A stretch of 64,000 nt of DNA from contig NZ_JBHULV010000051.1 in NCBI RefSeq assembly GCF_042684645.1, forward strand, positions 94,218 to 158,217, in the 5' to 3' direction. Below the pieces are notes generated by a model. It saw only the letters and a list, made by a program, of their open reading frames with translations. It searched no databases and was not told the DNA's origin. The DNA is from Pseudopedobacter alpinus. GTDB taxonomy: Bacteria; Bacteroidota; Bacteroidia; Sphingobacteriales; Sphingobacteriaceae. Made by a program: the position numbers and the translations under genes. Below are positions 1 to 8,580 of the stretch, piece by piece. Positions within the stretch are counted from its first letter, which is position 1; each line of letters opens with the position of its first letter.

Positions 1-1702
1 CAAATTTAGAAACGTCTACAGTAAACTGAGTTGTTTCTTGTGTAGCGTTGGCAGGAACATTGATGACTCCGATTTTTTTACCTTTCCATGTCGTATTATC
101 CCATGGCCCGTCTAACCAAACGTTTACTTTAAATGCGCTTTTAGTTTTTGGCGTTATAAAAAGGTTAAAAGCTGTTTCATTTTTTGGTTTTACTCCCTCA
201 AAACTTTTCAACCCTTTTTTATCTTTGTCAAGTCCTCCAAATCCAAAATATTTATATCCAACAATGTTTCCATTTTTTACATTGGTAATTGGCATATTAT
301 TATCCCAAATATCCCAAGAATCCTGTTGGCTGTTGATGTCGGAAAGGTAACTTGCGTATCCGGCTGAATAATACTGATAAGGATCAAGTCCGTAAATGTA
401 AAAACCTTCTGAAGTTACTTCTGCGCCAGTGTATTCTTTTCCTTGGCTATCCTTAGCTGTCCAAGCGTTATCTTTAGCATAAGGGTCGTATGCACCAATT
501 GTAACCTTACCGCCATCTGCCACAGATTTCTCATCCCATTTTATGGTTACTGGTGCTACGGTAGATTGACGAGCATTTCCAAATCCTCTTGGCGCTCTGT
601 GATAAAACACATACCATTGATCGTTAATTAACTGTACACTACCATGTGTGTTATGCCCGGCATAGGTTGTCTGCAATTTGGTTCCGTTTTCATTAAGCAC
701 CACAGCTCTTGAATCAACCAACACACCTCCACTTTTCCATGGGCCCAATGGCGTATCGCCATAAGCGTAACGTAATGCGGAATTGGTACTACTTAATCCA
801 TATTCAGGACCTGAATAGCCGCTATAAACCCATATAAATTTATTGCCAATTTTTCTGATAGATGCAGCTTCAAAAAAATTAAATGAACCCAAATCCTCAC
901 CTGGAAAAAGGTTAGGATAAGTTGTTCCTTCCGGATCTTTAACAACACCGTATCTAGAACTTGCAGGAATAAAATAGCCAATAGATTCTGTTCCCGGTCT
1001 AATCGAATACATTGTTTTCTGATCTAATTGCCCAGCTGAAGACCTTTGGAAACCCCAATAACCATAAGCTCTAAAACCTTTATCATAATCAGGGTCTTTA
1101 GAATCTGTGATGTAATCAATATAAACTGAAGGATCAAAACCCATAATACTTCCTGGGAGTGTTTTTGTTCCGTCTTCATTCATGTTAATTGGTGTAAAGG
1201 GCCCGTCAGGACGGCTTCCTTTAACCACCATTTCTAATCTGTTTCGACCGCGACTATGTGGATATAGATAATACTCTTTTTTACCATCTTTTCCTTTAAC
1301 CTCCACCAAATCAGGAGCATACATTACATCCCATTGTCCATTTATTGGATAGGTGAAAATAGCTCCATCATCACGCCAGTTTGATAAGTCTTCCACTGGT
1401 GCAGACCAAGCTCTAATATCGGGTCCGCAATAACTTGTGAATCTAACATCATGAGATCCTATAATATAAATTCGATATTTCCCCGGACGATCTGGATCTT
1501 CAAAAACACGTGGCTCTCCATCAGGTAAATGCTCCCATAATGGTAAATATGGATTAGCTCCTCCTACATAGTTTGATGGTGCAACCCATGGGCTTTTTTT
1601 AGGTTGATTGACCTGCCCTTTTGTTTCAACAATAGAAAAAAGAAACATCGCTATAAATAATAGCATTACATGTAATCGTTTAGAGAAAAAAATAATCTTC
1701 AT
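1..1702 (-). CDS. GH43-family glycosidase, partial (3' end beyond window)
   Basis: Open from an ATG at 1702 to the left edge, so at least 567 codons with the C-terminus missing. The product starts with a signal peptide (hydrophobic stretch MLLFIAMFLFSIV, cleavage near ETKGQ). The catalytic region reads as a five-bladed GH43 domain: a GSHDVR segment, MYAPDLVEV, GFDPSVYID (the pKa-modulating Asp) and FFEAASIRK (the probable general acid Glu). After about residue 440 comes a separate beta-rich module that looks like a carbohydrate-binding jelly roll. GH43 enzymes remove arabinofuranose or xylose from xylan and arabinan; the exact specificity cannot be read here. It lies 185 bp downstream of a GH10 xylanase on the same strand and may be co-transcribed with it. 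Family call from motifs; subfamily unknown. Confidence 0.8.
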   Translation of the reverse strand, partial: MKIIFFSKRLHVMLLFIAMFLFSIVETKGQVNQPKKSPWVAPSNYVGGANPYLPLWEHLPDGEPRVFEDPDRPGKYRIYIIGSHDVRFTSYCGPDIRAWSAPVEDLSNWRDDGAIFTYPINGQWDVMYAPDLVEVKGKDGKKEYYLYPHSRGRNRLEMVVKGSRPDGPFTPINMNEDGTKTLPGSIMGFDPSVYIDYITDSKDPDYDKGFRAYGYWGFQRSSAGQLDQKTMYSIRPGTESIGYFIPASSRYGVVKDPEGTTYPNLFPGEDLGSFNFFEAASIRKIGNKFIWVYSGYSGPEYGLSSTNSALRYAYGDTPLGPWKSGGVLVDSRAVVLNENGTKLQTTYAGHNTHGSVQLINDQWYVFYHRAPRGFGNARQSTVAPVTIKWDEKSVADGGKVTIGAYDPYAKDNAWTAKDSQGKEYTGAEVTSEGFYIYGLDPYQYYSAGYASYLSDINSQQDSWDIWDNNMPITNVKNGNIVGYKYFGFGGLDKDKKGLKSFEGVKPKNETAFNLFITPKTKSAFKVNVWLDGPWDNTTWKGKKIGVINVPANATQETTQFTVDVSKF

Positions 1703-1887
1703 CTGTTATTTTTATTATTAAAATTTATAATTTTTTAAAAAATAGTGATTGATTTAACTATCAAAATTTAAAATCATCCTCGTATTTGCTTATCTACCGA
1801 TATAAAAGTGTAATTCTGTTGTGTTGAACTTTTTCCAAACTTTCTTAGCTCTAATAATTAGCTGAACAAAACATGATAAAGCAATTA

Positions 1888-3132
1888 TTATTTAGTCACG
1901 CTAGCCTCAATAACTGCTTTATAAGCAGGTTTAGGGTTCAAATCTCCATCAAACAAAAGTGCATCTTGCCCCCTACGCCATGATCTGGTATCGCTTAAAC
2001 CCCAAAAAGTTACGCGGTCTATTACGTCTGAATGACGCATAAAAATTTCGAACAGTTTTTTATATACATCAGCCTGTTTCTGGTAGTTTTCTGCAGGAAT
2101 TTTTCTGTCGCCTTGATTTACACCCATAGCACCACTATTATCACCTGTTGCTGTAACGTCAAGTTCAGTAATAGAAACTTTAAGGCCAAGAGATGCATAA
2201 TTTTCAATAGCTTTTTCAACATCTGCAAGGTTGGTATTTAGGTGCCAATGTCCTTGAATTCCCACACCTGAGATTGGCGCACCTTCGGCAATAAGTCGTT
2301 TTAGCAATAACATGGAACTAGCATGTTTACCTTTATTCTCCACTGCACCTTGCTCAATATTGTAATCGTTATAGTATAGCTGAGCTTTAGGATCGGCTTC
2401 ATGTGCCCACTTAAAAGCCATCGTAATTACTTCGGGACCAACTGCTTTGTACCAACTAAAAGTCCGAAGATTCTCTGTTTTACCATCGCCACCGTCCGCA
2501 ATAGATTCATTAAAAACATCCCAGCCAACAAGACGTCCTTTGTATCTTCCCGCTACAGTCATAATATGATTTTTTAAACGTTCTAAAACAACTTCTTTAC
2601 TTGCTTGAGGGCTTGTATCTACTCCGCCTCTATTACCTCCCCAATTTGATCTTGGCGGATTGCTTGTTGTTGTTGGTGGTGTTGTTGGTGGTGGTGGTGG
2701 TGGAATAGTCGGATTTGAAAACGATGTTTTTACATTAGCGTTTTCTCCGATAGATGCACTTTTTTCCTGAAAAAACCATCTTGGAGTTTGACCATGCCAA
2801 GCTAATGTGTGCCCCCAAACCTGTAAACCATTTTTCTCACACCAATCAACCATTGCATCTGTGCTTACAAAGTTATATTTACCCTCAGTAGGATGAACTG
2901 ATTGAGGTTTCATAGAATTTTCTGGCGTAACGATATCATACTGGGTTTTAATACTAGACTGATAGGCCTCATTATTAATTCTTAAATCATCGGCACATCC
3001 TATCAAAAACTTTCCTGCAAATGCTTCTTTTAAAGTCATTTTTGATAAAGAATTATTACTTTCTTGAGCGAAACCGCTTGTGGCCAATACTCCAATAAAT
3101 AAAAAGCTTGTAATCAATTTATTTTTAATCAT
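1888..3132 (-). CDS. GH10 endo-beta-1,4-xylanase with a proline-rich insert in the catalytic domain
   Basis: A 414-residue secreted endoxylanase (signal peptide 1-22, ending FAQ). GH10 landmarks are all present: ENSMKP (71-76), GHTLAWH (107-113), acid/base E209 in WDVFNES, NDYN (255-258), GIQGHWH and nucleophile E323 in ITELD. It should cut the xylan backbone with retention. Odd feature: between GHTLAWHGQTPRWFF and the helix starting SKEVVLERL, where ordinary GH10 proteins have a short loop, residues about 126-176 form an insert rich in Pro, Thr, Asn and Gly, with a run of six prolines followed by a WGGNRGG stretch. Other Bacteroidota GH10 enzymes carry a CBM at this point, so the insert may be a remnant or a flexible replacement. 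No obvious terminator. The upstream 852 bp are non-coding. Confidence 0.93.
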   Translation of the reverse strand: MIKNKLITSFLFIGVLATSGFAQESNNSLSKMTLKEAFAGKFLIGCADDLRINNEAYQSSIKTQYDIVTPENSMKPQSVHPTEGKYNFVSTDAMVDWCEKNGLQVWGHTLAWHGQTPRWFFQEKSASIGENANVKTSFSNPTIPPPPPPTTPPTTTSNPPRSNWGGNRGGVDTSPQASKEVVLERLKNHIMTVAGRYKGRLVGWDVFNESIADGGDGKTENLRTFSWYKAVGPEVITMAFKWAHEADPKAQLYYNDYNIEQGAVENKGKHASSMLLLKRLIAEGAPISGVGIQGHWHLNTNLADVEKAIENYASLGLKVSITELDVTATGDNSGAMGVNQGDRKIPAENYQKQADVYKKLFEIFMRHSDVIDRVTFWGLSDTRSWRRGQDALLFDGDLNPKPAYKAVIEASVTK

Positions 3133-3655
3133 AATTTTATTGTTCTACTAATAATTTTTTATGGTTTGTTCAAAACAGTAATTCCTTTATTACTACAACT
3201 GAATATTAATTTTTGTATAATACCTTTAATTTCAATGCTAATTTTTAAAATATGCAATAGAGACCTCGTTACTTATATCTTAAATAACTTATCACCATTA
3301 GTTCAATAGATTTGGCTCATTTAATCCTCAATATTCATTTTAAACAAACCAATATGATGGTAGTTTCACTTTAACCAATGAAGCATTTTGAATAATTATG
3401 AACACCTCTATTCCATTATCCGTTATTTGTTATCACGTGAACCACAACTTCAATTTTACTAGATTTCCATTTCGACGACTTGTATAGTATTTTTCAAATA
3501 ATTGTTTACGAGAAGTACCCAGCTCTGTATGAAAATTGAAGCCTAATTACTCTAATAATCAATTGAAGGTTAATGTTTAATTTTTAAAATTGGTTACTCT
3601 ACGAAAGTACGTTCAGGCGTGTAAACAGAAAAGCAACTTTGTGCAATTTTACGAG

Positions 3656-3666
3656 ACAAATGTTCA
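3656..3666 (-). promoter_or_regulatory. TGAACATTTGT box (candidate regulator site)
   Basis: Minus-strand TGAACATTTGT, upstream of the GH10 gene that starts at 3132. The same core occurs upstream of the genes starting at 26134, 57116 and 58906. A direct role for the hybrid regulator is inference only. Confidence 0.3.
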
Positions 3667-3893
3667 TTCTGATAATAAAATTAGTTATGCGGTAAAATAG
3701 AGGGTAAAAACAAACCTAAACAACTCAAAAGTTATAATTAAATGATTGTGTTTGGTTTGCAATTAATAGCTCTACCTAAAAATTTCGATTTCAAATAAAG
3801 TATTGGTTATTTATAAAAACAAGATTTAAGCTTGATGTAATTACCGAGAAGCAAACTAAGCGAAAGAAAGAAAAATCTAAATATTTCACTAAT

Positions 3894-3928
3894 AAAAATC
3901 GGCTAGAAAAATTTCCTAACCGATTTTT
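3894..3928 (-). terminator. Intrinsic terminator after the GH30 gene
   Basis: Imperfect hairpin: AAAAATCGG and CCGATTTTT arms with an inner TAG/CTA pairing and one mismatch, loop of about 9 nt, and a T-rich tract on the minus-strand 3' side. It sits 57 bp past the GH30 stop codon. A-rich and T-rich flanks on both sides would let it work in either direction. Confidence 0.7.
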
Positions 3929-3984
3929 TTATGGAATTTAATTATATAAGTTTTTTAACCCAACAATTGATCTTTTTGTATAGC

Positions 3985-5514
3985 TTACTTGTTTAACTTA
4001 ATAGAAACTACAGTTTTTGCAGGTAAACTTATCATCACCGATTTTTTATCTGCACCGATATCAACATTTGTTGGTTCCATGTTTTGTGTTTCTGAAGTAA
4101 TTACGCCTTCACCGCTTTTAACTGCTGTGGTCAAATTAATTTTAACAGAAGGAACCGCTGAAGTTCCGTTGTTAACAAATACTAATGTAATATCATTTTG
4201 ACCGCTGTAAGCAGTTATATTAACGTTAGCATTATTAGCGATTTTACCAATTTGTATCCTTTTTCGGCCGGTTGCGTATTTGGCATAATGAGAAAGTACA
4301 TACCCTCTTTTCAAAATTTCACCCATTGTTGTTCCCTTTTCGCCATCTCCTAACATGCTATAATAACGTTTTAAATACCACCAGAAATATGCATTAAAAT
4401 TGCTCTCCATACAGTCATTCAATTCTTTTGCAAATACCAACGCTTGTGGCCAGCCCATACCACTGTTTACTTCGTTCAACAGGTGTTCTGTCATCCAAAT
4501 CTCTTTACCTTTTTGTCTGGCTAATGGATAATCCAGTAAACCACCACCATATAAATGCCCTCCTGCTATGTCTAAATTATTTACAGCAATAGGATCATTT
4601 AAAACTGGATCTGTGTACATTTTCTTGAAATTTACTGCTTCTGCAGCAACAACTTTAGCATTAATATTACCTGCGTAATTTTTTATAAAATCTAAAATCT
4701 GTTCGGGTGACCATTCGCAACCATCGTATTCCGGACTCCAGTCTGGTTCATTCTGGATGGATATTGCTTCAATAATAATTCCCTTATCTTTCATAAAAGC
4801 GATAAAATCATTTAAATGCTGTACGTAATCTCCGTATTTAGTAGGAAGCAAATATCCATGGAGATTGCTGTTGCTGCTTTTCATCTCAGATGGAGGTGTC
4901 CAAGGGCTAGCTAAGATTCTTGCTCCTAAAGATTGTGCTTTAAGTATGCTCGCTACATCAGTTCCCCAATCAGCCTTTTTTGGGTAAATCATAACTCGCA
5001 TCATATTGTATCCTAAGCCATTTGAAGAATACATCTTTTCTACATCTTCTACAGTAATTTTAGGCCCCCAACTGGTGTTCATCCCACCAAAACCTGTTAT
5101 ATTTTGATACTGGATAGATGCGTCTAATGTAAGTTCTACAGGAAGCGGAGCACTTTGAGTGACTGTTAACACTGTCTTTTCACCAGTAGTTTTGTTGGTA
5201 AGTGTTATATCCTGCTTCCTTTCCATAGAAGTAGGGTTGTCTGTATAGTTAAAACTAACTCTGGTAGCACTGGTGTGATTTAAACTTCCACCTTTTAAAA
5301 AGGTAAAGCCAGAAATAAATCCATTAACATCGGTTGAGATTTCCCATTCAGCAAACTCCCATTTTATAGTAAATTCCGCTTTTCCAGATGAATTTGGAAT
5401 TGTTAACACATCTACATTAAAGCCGGAAGAAGCGTCTTTAGCTATATTTTTATCTTTTTTACATCCTGTAAAAAGAATGATTAAGACTAAAAATGAGTAA
5501 AGTTTATTTTTCAT
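3985..5514 (-). CDS. GH30 endo-xylanase (glucuronoxylanase type) lipoprotein with N-terminal BACON-like domain
   Basis: A 509-residue lipoprotein (lipobox FTGC, Cys18). Residues about 32-122 form an Ig-like BACON-type domain ending in LTVTQSA. The GH30 catalytic region runs from about 128, starting QNITGFGGM, with acid/base E256 in SIQNEPDW and nucleophile E343 in WMTEH, followed by the GH30 side beta-domain (about 418-509). The segment WWYLKRYYS (378-386) retains an Arg (R383) where subfamily-8 glucuronoxylanases have the Arg that binds the glucuronic acid side chain (WWYIRRSYG in characterised members). It therefore probably cuts glucuronoxylan at sites set by GlcA branches, on the cell surface. 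It has its own terminator and is separated from the Sus operon by another one, so it is a separate unit. Subfamily assignment is inference. Confidence 0.88.
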   Translation of the reverse strand: MKNKLYSFLVLIILFTGCKKDKNIAKDASSGFNVDVLTIPNSSGKAEFTIKWEFAEWEISTDVNGFISGFTFLKGGSLNHTSATRVSFNYTDNPTSMERKQDITLTNKTTGEKTVLTVTQSAPLPVELTLDASIQYQNITGFGGMNTSWGPKITVEDVEKMYSSNGLGYNMMRVMIYPKKADWGTDVASILKAQSLGARILASPWTPPSEMKSSNSNLHGYLLPTKYGDYVQHLNDFIAFMKDKGIIIEAISIQNEPDWSPEYDGCEWSPEQILDFIKNYAGNINAKVVAAEAVNFKKMYTDPVLNDPIAVNNLDIAGGHLYGGGLLDYPLARQKGKEIWMTEHLLNEVNSGMGWPQALVFAKELNDCMESNFNAYFWWYLKRYYSMLGDGEKGTTMGEILKRGYVLSHYAKYATGRKRIQIGKIANNANVNITAYSGQNDITLVFVNNGTSAVPSVKINLTTAVKSGEGVITSETQNMEPTNVDIGADKKSVMISLPAKTVVSIKLNK

Positions 5515-5718
5515 AAATTTTTTATTTTAATGTTAAACACGGATAGCACTTTCCCATCACATAGAAATGGCCAATAGAACAGAAGATTTTTAGGTAAAAT
5601 CCCAATATGTTATTGATTTATAATAATATATTGGGATATTTTCAATCAGCATCAAAACGAGATGACTTTAATGATTATAGGTTAGTAATAGCGCTTAATT
5701 ACAGAAACTTTGGAAAAA

Positions 5719-5750
5719 AATACCAGGAGATTAGACAACCTCCCGGTATT
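5719..5750 (-). terminator. Intrinsic terminator at the end of the SusC/D operon
   Basis: On the minus strand, AATACC-GGGAG pairs with CTCCT-GGTATT around a loop of about 10 nt and is followed directly by a run of seven T. It lies 34 bp past the stop codon of the GH10-like pseudoenzyme and marks the operon end. Confidence 0.78.
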
Positions 5751-5783
5751 CACTACTTAAACCAAACTGTACTAAATTTATTT

Positions 5784-7523
5784 CTATTTTCCTTGTAATG
5801 CTTCTAACACGCCTAGGTATGCAGGTTTACGTTGTATACCCACATTAACAGTGCTTCCACTTTTTACATTTGTCCAAAGACCAACTGGCTCATTGCCTCT
5901 CCAGCTATCACCACTAGCTCTATCGATAGCGCTTTTAAATGTAATACCTGCTCTTTGAGCTGCAGGAATTTTAGTAAAGTATGCTTTCACAAACCATTTG
6001 TACATTTCTGCTTGTTGTTGGTATAACGCTGGAGTCGCATTTGGAGTAGTGCCGCCAGTGCCGATATCTAAAGCTCTTATTTTGATGAGCTTTCCACTAG
6101 TTGCTAATGACTGAAGCATTGCTTCAATTTTACCTTTATCTGCATCAATATTTAAGGCTAATTCTGTTGCAATTCCATCAACCTGACCGCCTTTTCCGGC
6201 AGTGTAAGTAATAAAATCTTTTAATCCTTGGATTTTTGCTGGATTATCTACTAAATTAGTTTCAGTAAAAAATATTTTATCAGTTGGATTAGCATATTGT
6301 TTTAACATACCTATTGCAACTGCTGCATAATCTTTACCCAAATAATCTTGCCAGTAGAAAACGTTAGCAGGTTTTGGATTAATTGAAACTCCACTTCTAA
6401 GATTAGCAGGGGTAGTTTCATCCATAGGTTGATAAACAACACCCCAAGATTGAACTTTATCTTTACCTGCCTCACCAACAGCCTTAATCCACTTACGCAA
6501 TTCTGCTGTGATAATTGTTCTTTTCTCCTCTGGCGTTTTTACTATAGGTGGTGCTAGTATTACCCCTTTCAAAGTTAAATTATCCAATAAATAGTCAGGA
6601 GCTCCGGTATTAGAGCCAATGGTTACGTAAAAAGTGGTTAATGCCTTTTCCGCTGTGGTCAAATTTAAATTTGAAAGTGACAAATTGATTGTCCCTCTGC
6701 CCCAAACATTATCAGCTACACCAAATGATGAGGGACCACCGTATCCTTTAATGTTAGCAGGAGTACCCAGTTGAGTTGATATCCCTAACTGCATTCCACC
6801 ACCGAATAATCCACAACAACCAGCTCCTTTAAAATCAATAGAAACTGAACTGTATTGACCCAATGTACGGCCTACTGGCAATGTTACTAATATTTGAGGA
6901 TAATTATTACCTCCAGTATTTCTTAATATACGCAAAGCGTTGCCACTTCTACCATCAGGATCTGCCACAACAGTTGCTCTTATTGCGGCACTGGTAGTTG
7001 GATAAACTTTTCCAAGAGCGTCAGTGTTAAAATCCGCTACAACATCATTAAGTATTTGTCCTGGGACCGGAATATCAGCTATCAGACTATTCAAATACGC
7101 AGCTTGTTGCTTTTCATGCCAAACTAAATTTCCAGCATAAGCACCCATGCCTACTGCTTTGTTGGTATCTAAAGCAAGAGGAAGATTACCCAAAGCCACA
7201 ACGCCATCAGTCCCAACAAAGTCCATGTGGTTAATGCTGAGGGCAGCTTGATCAAAATGAGTTTGCATCAAACGATAGAATACACCATTGTTAATGATGT
7301 CATTTATCGTAAGTTCAACTCCAAGCTTAAAATTTGGTTGGCTAGCATTATCTACAGCTGTTTTAAGCTTAACGTAACCGTCAAGTACTTCCTGATCTAT
7401 GATGCTTTGCGGTTTATCTACCACAATATCATTGGTTTCAAACTCTGTACAAGCAGAGAGCAGAGAAGATATCATGACACAAGCCATGATACCTCTATTT
7501 ATTTTTCTATTGATTTTCATCAT
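5784..7523 (-). CDS. Catalytically inactive GH10-derived lipoprotein with inserted CBM-like module; probable surface xylan-binding protein
   Basis: A 579-residue lipoprotein (LLSAC, Cys25). It aligns along its length with Bacteroidota GH10 xylanases carrying a CBM inserted in the catalytic domain: GH10 start FKLGVELT (65-72), LVWHEKQ (133-139), CBM-like insert about 160-325 (NALRIL to LLDNLTLKG), GH10 resumption about 330-579 ending RKPAYLGVLEAL. Active-site residues are lost: WDVVNEP is WGVVYQP (acid/base Glu is Q365, preceding Asn is Y364), TELD is RALD (nucleophile Glu is A484), the ENxMK loop reads SINHMD, GHTL reads AGNL, TQxH reads TELAL and the FWG near the end reads FKS. It should be unable to hydrolyse xylan but keeps fold, CBM and membrane anchor. 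It is last in the SusC/D operon, 15 bp after the DUF1735 gene, a position usually held by an active GH10 or a binding protein. Binding role is inference. Confidence 0.85.
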   Translation of the reverse strand: MMKINRKINRGIMACVMISSLLSACTEFETNDIVVDKPQSIIDQEVLDGYVKLKTAVDNASQPNFKLGVELTINDIINNGVFYRLMQTHFDQAALSINHMDFVGTDGVVALGNLPLALDTNKAVGMGAYAGNLVWHEKQQAAYLNSLIADIPVPGQILNDVVADFNTDALGKVYPTTSAAIRATVVADPDGRSGNALRILRNTGGNNYPQILVTLPVGRTLGQYSSVSIDFKGAGCCGLFGGGMQLGISTQLGTPANIKGYGGPSSFGVADNVWGRGTINLSLSNLNLTTAEKALTTFYVTIGSNTGAPDYLLDNLTLKGVILAPPIVKTPEEKRTIITAELRKWIKAVGEAGKDKVQSWGVVYQPMDETTPANLRSGVSINPKPANVFYWQDYLGKDYAAVAIGMLKQYANPTDKIFFTETNLVDNPAKIQGLKDFITYTAGKGGQVDGIATELALNIDADKGKIEAMLQSLATSGKLIKIRALDIGTGGTTPNATPALYQQQAEMYKWFVKAYFTKIPAAQRAGITFKSAIDRASGDSWRGNEPVGLWTNVKSGSTVNVGIQRKPAYLGVLEALQGK

Positions 7524-7538
7524 TATTTATTTAAGTAA

Positions 7539-8555
7539 TTATTGAGGTACAGGAGTAAACACTTCATAATTTACAGCTCTATCACGCATTACCAAAGTAT
7601 CTTTAGTTGCAATAGAACCACTTATATTTGCGGTATTTGTTCCGGAACCTACCGTAACTCCGGCATAAGTTATCTGATAATCTAGGTAAAGTGCGTCGCG
7701 GTCTTTGTTACCCCAACTCTTTTTTTCTCCTTTTTTCACAAAAGATCCTGTTCCAGTAGCAGTAAAATTAGCGGTGGTTGTGGTGATTATACACTTACCA
7801 TCGCTGTCAAAACTTAGCAACAGTGTGCATGAAAACAACCTTCCTTGAGCATCTCTAAACTCAACCGGAAATTCTGTTTGGTTAAGCGACTTGGTATTCA
7901 ATTTGTTTACCTGATCACTCTCTACATAAACAGCATGTCTTTTTACGTTGCGGCTTGTTGCACCACTAGTCATTACATCTAAACCTCTCCGCAAATAAAA
8001 CCCATGCCATGGATTGATAAACTTTATTGCATAAAAAACAAAATCTTTACCTGCTAAAATTGAGTCAACATTTTGTACACTTCTCATTTTTAAAGGAAGA
8101 ACGTATGTGTTTCTTATTGAAAGTGGATCTGCAAAGAACGCATCTGTAAGTTGTACCAGTACCCCACCATTAATATTGCTTTGAGCAATATTAATTTGAT
8201 TGGAAGCTAAGCTGTAATAATTTGTTGGCATTAAAACAATATTGCCGCCATTAGCAAATTTCAAGTTGCTTAAAGATGGAGCATCAACATCAAAATTTAT
8301 AATAACATTGTTTTTATTATCTCTTGTACCACCTAACGTAGCCTTTATCTCTACTTTCCGCTCATTATCTAATGTGTTATTAACTGTTAAATCCTCTCCT
8401 AGTACAATGGTACGTACTGGATATTGATAAGGAAAATATACAGTTTGGTAGTCAAAGTCGGGATGATCAATATCATTGTTTTTTAAACACCCTGTAACAG
8501 TGGCCAAGACAACCGCTAAACCTATAAATATTCTATATTTTTTCATTTTCATCAT
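7539..8555 (-). CDS. DUF1735-type surface glycan-binding lipoprotein
   Basis: A 338-residue lipoprotein (VTGC, Cys23). The N-terminal half (about 30-165; DYQTVYFPYQYPVRTIVLGED onward, then the TYVLPLKM strand) matches the DUF1735/BT_3987-like Ig domain seen in proteins encoded directly after SusD. The C-terminal half (about 180-338) is beta-rich with a WHGFYLRRG start and is typical of the domains paired with it. Such proteins sit on the outer face of the outer membrane and help capture glycan for the SusC/D pair. Gene order (25 bp after SusD2, 15 bp before the inactive GH10 protein) supports that role for xylan. It has no catalytic motif. Function by family and position, not by direct evidence. 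Confidence 0.8.
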   Translation of the reverse strand: MMKMKKYRIFIGLAVVLATVTGCLKNNDIDHPDFDYQTVYFPYQYPVRTIVLGEDLTVNNTLDNERKVEIKATLGGTRDNKNNVIINFDVDAPSLSNLKFANGGNIVLMPTNYYSLASNQINIAQSNINGGVLVQLTDAFFADPLSIRNTYVLPLKMRSVQNVDSILAGKDFVFYAIKFINPWHGFYLRRGLDVMTSGATSRNVKRHAVYVESDQVNKLNTKSLNQTEFPVEFRDAQGRLFSCTLLLSFDSDGKCIITTTTANFTATGTGSFVKKGEKKSWGNKDRDALYLDYQITYAGVTVGSGTNTANISGSIATKDTLVMRDRAVNYEVFTPVPQ

Positions 8556-8580
8556 TAATTTTAAATTAATACATGGTGTA

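Larger units (their letters stand above)
3133..3984. other. Long non-coding interval between GH10 and GH30 genes
   Basis: 852 bp with stops in all frames and no recognisable gene relic. It holds the GH30 terminator hairpin (3894-3928), a TGAACATT box on the minus strand (3656-3666), a TACCCT motif on the minus strand (agggta at 3701-3706) and a TACTTTCG motif on the minus strand (3602-3609) that could be a -7 element. Most likely it is the 5' regulatory region and leader of the GH10 gene starting at 3132. Confidence 0.5.

Noticed and set aside
5607..5798. Plus-strand frame of 63 codons between GH30 and the inactive GH10 gene
   Set aside because: Runs through the operon terminator hairpin and into the end of the GH10-like gene; no coding character.
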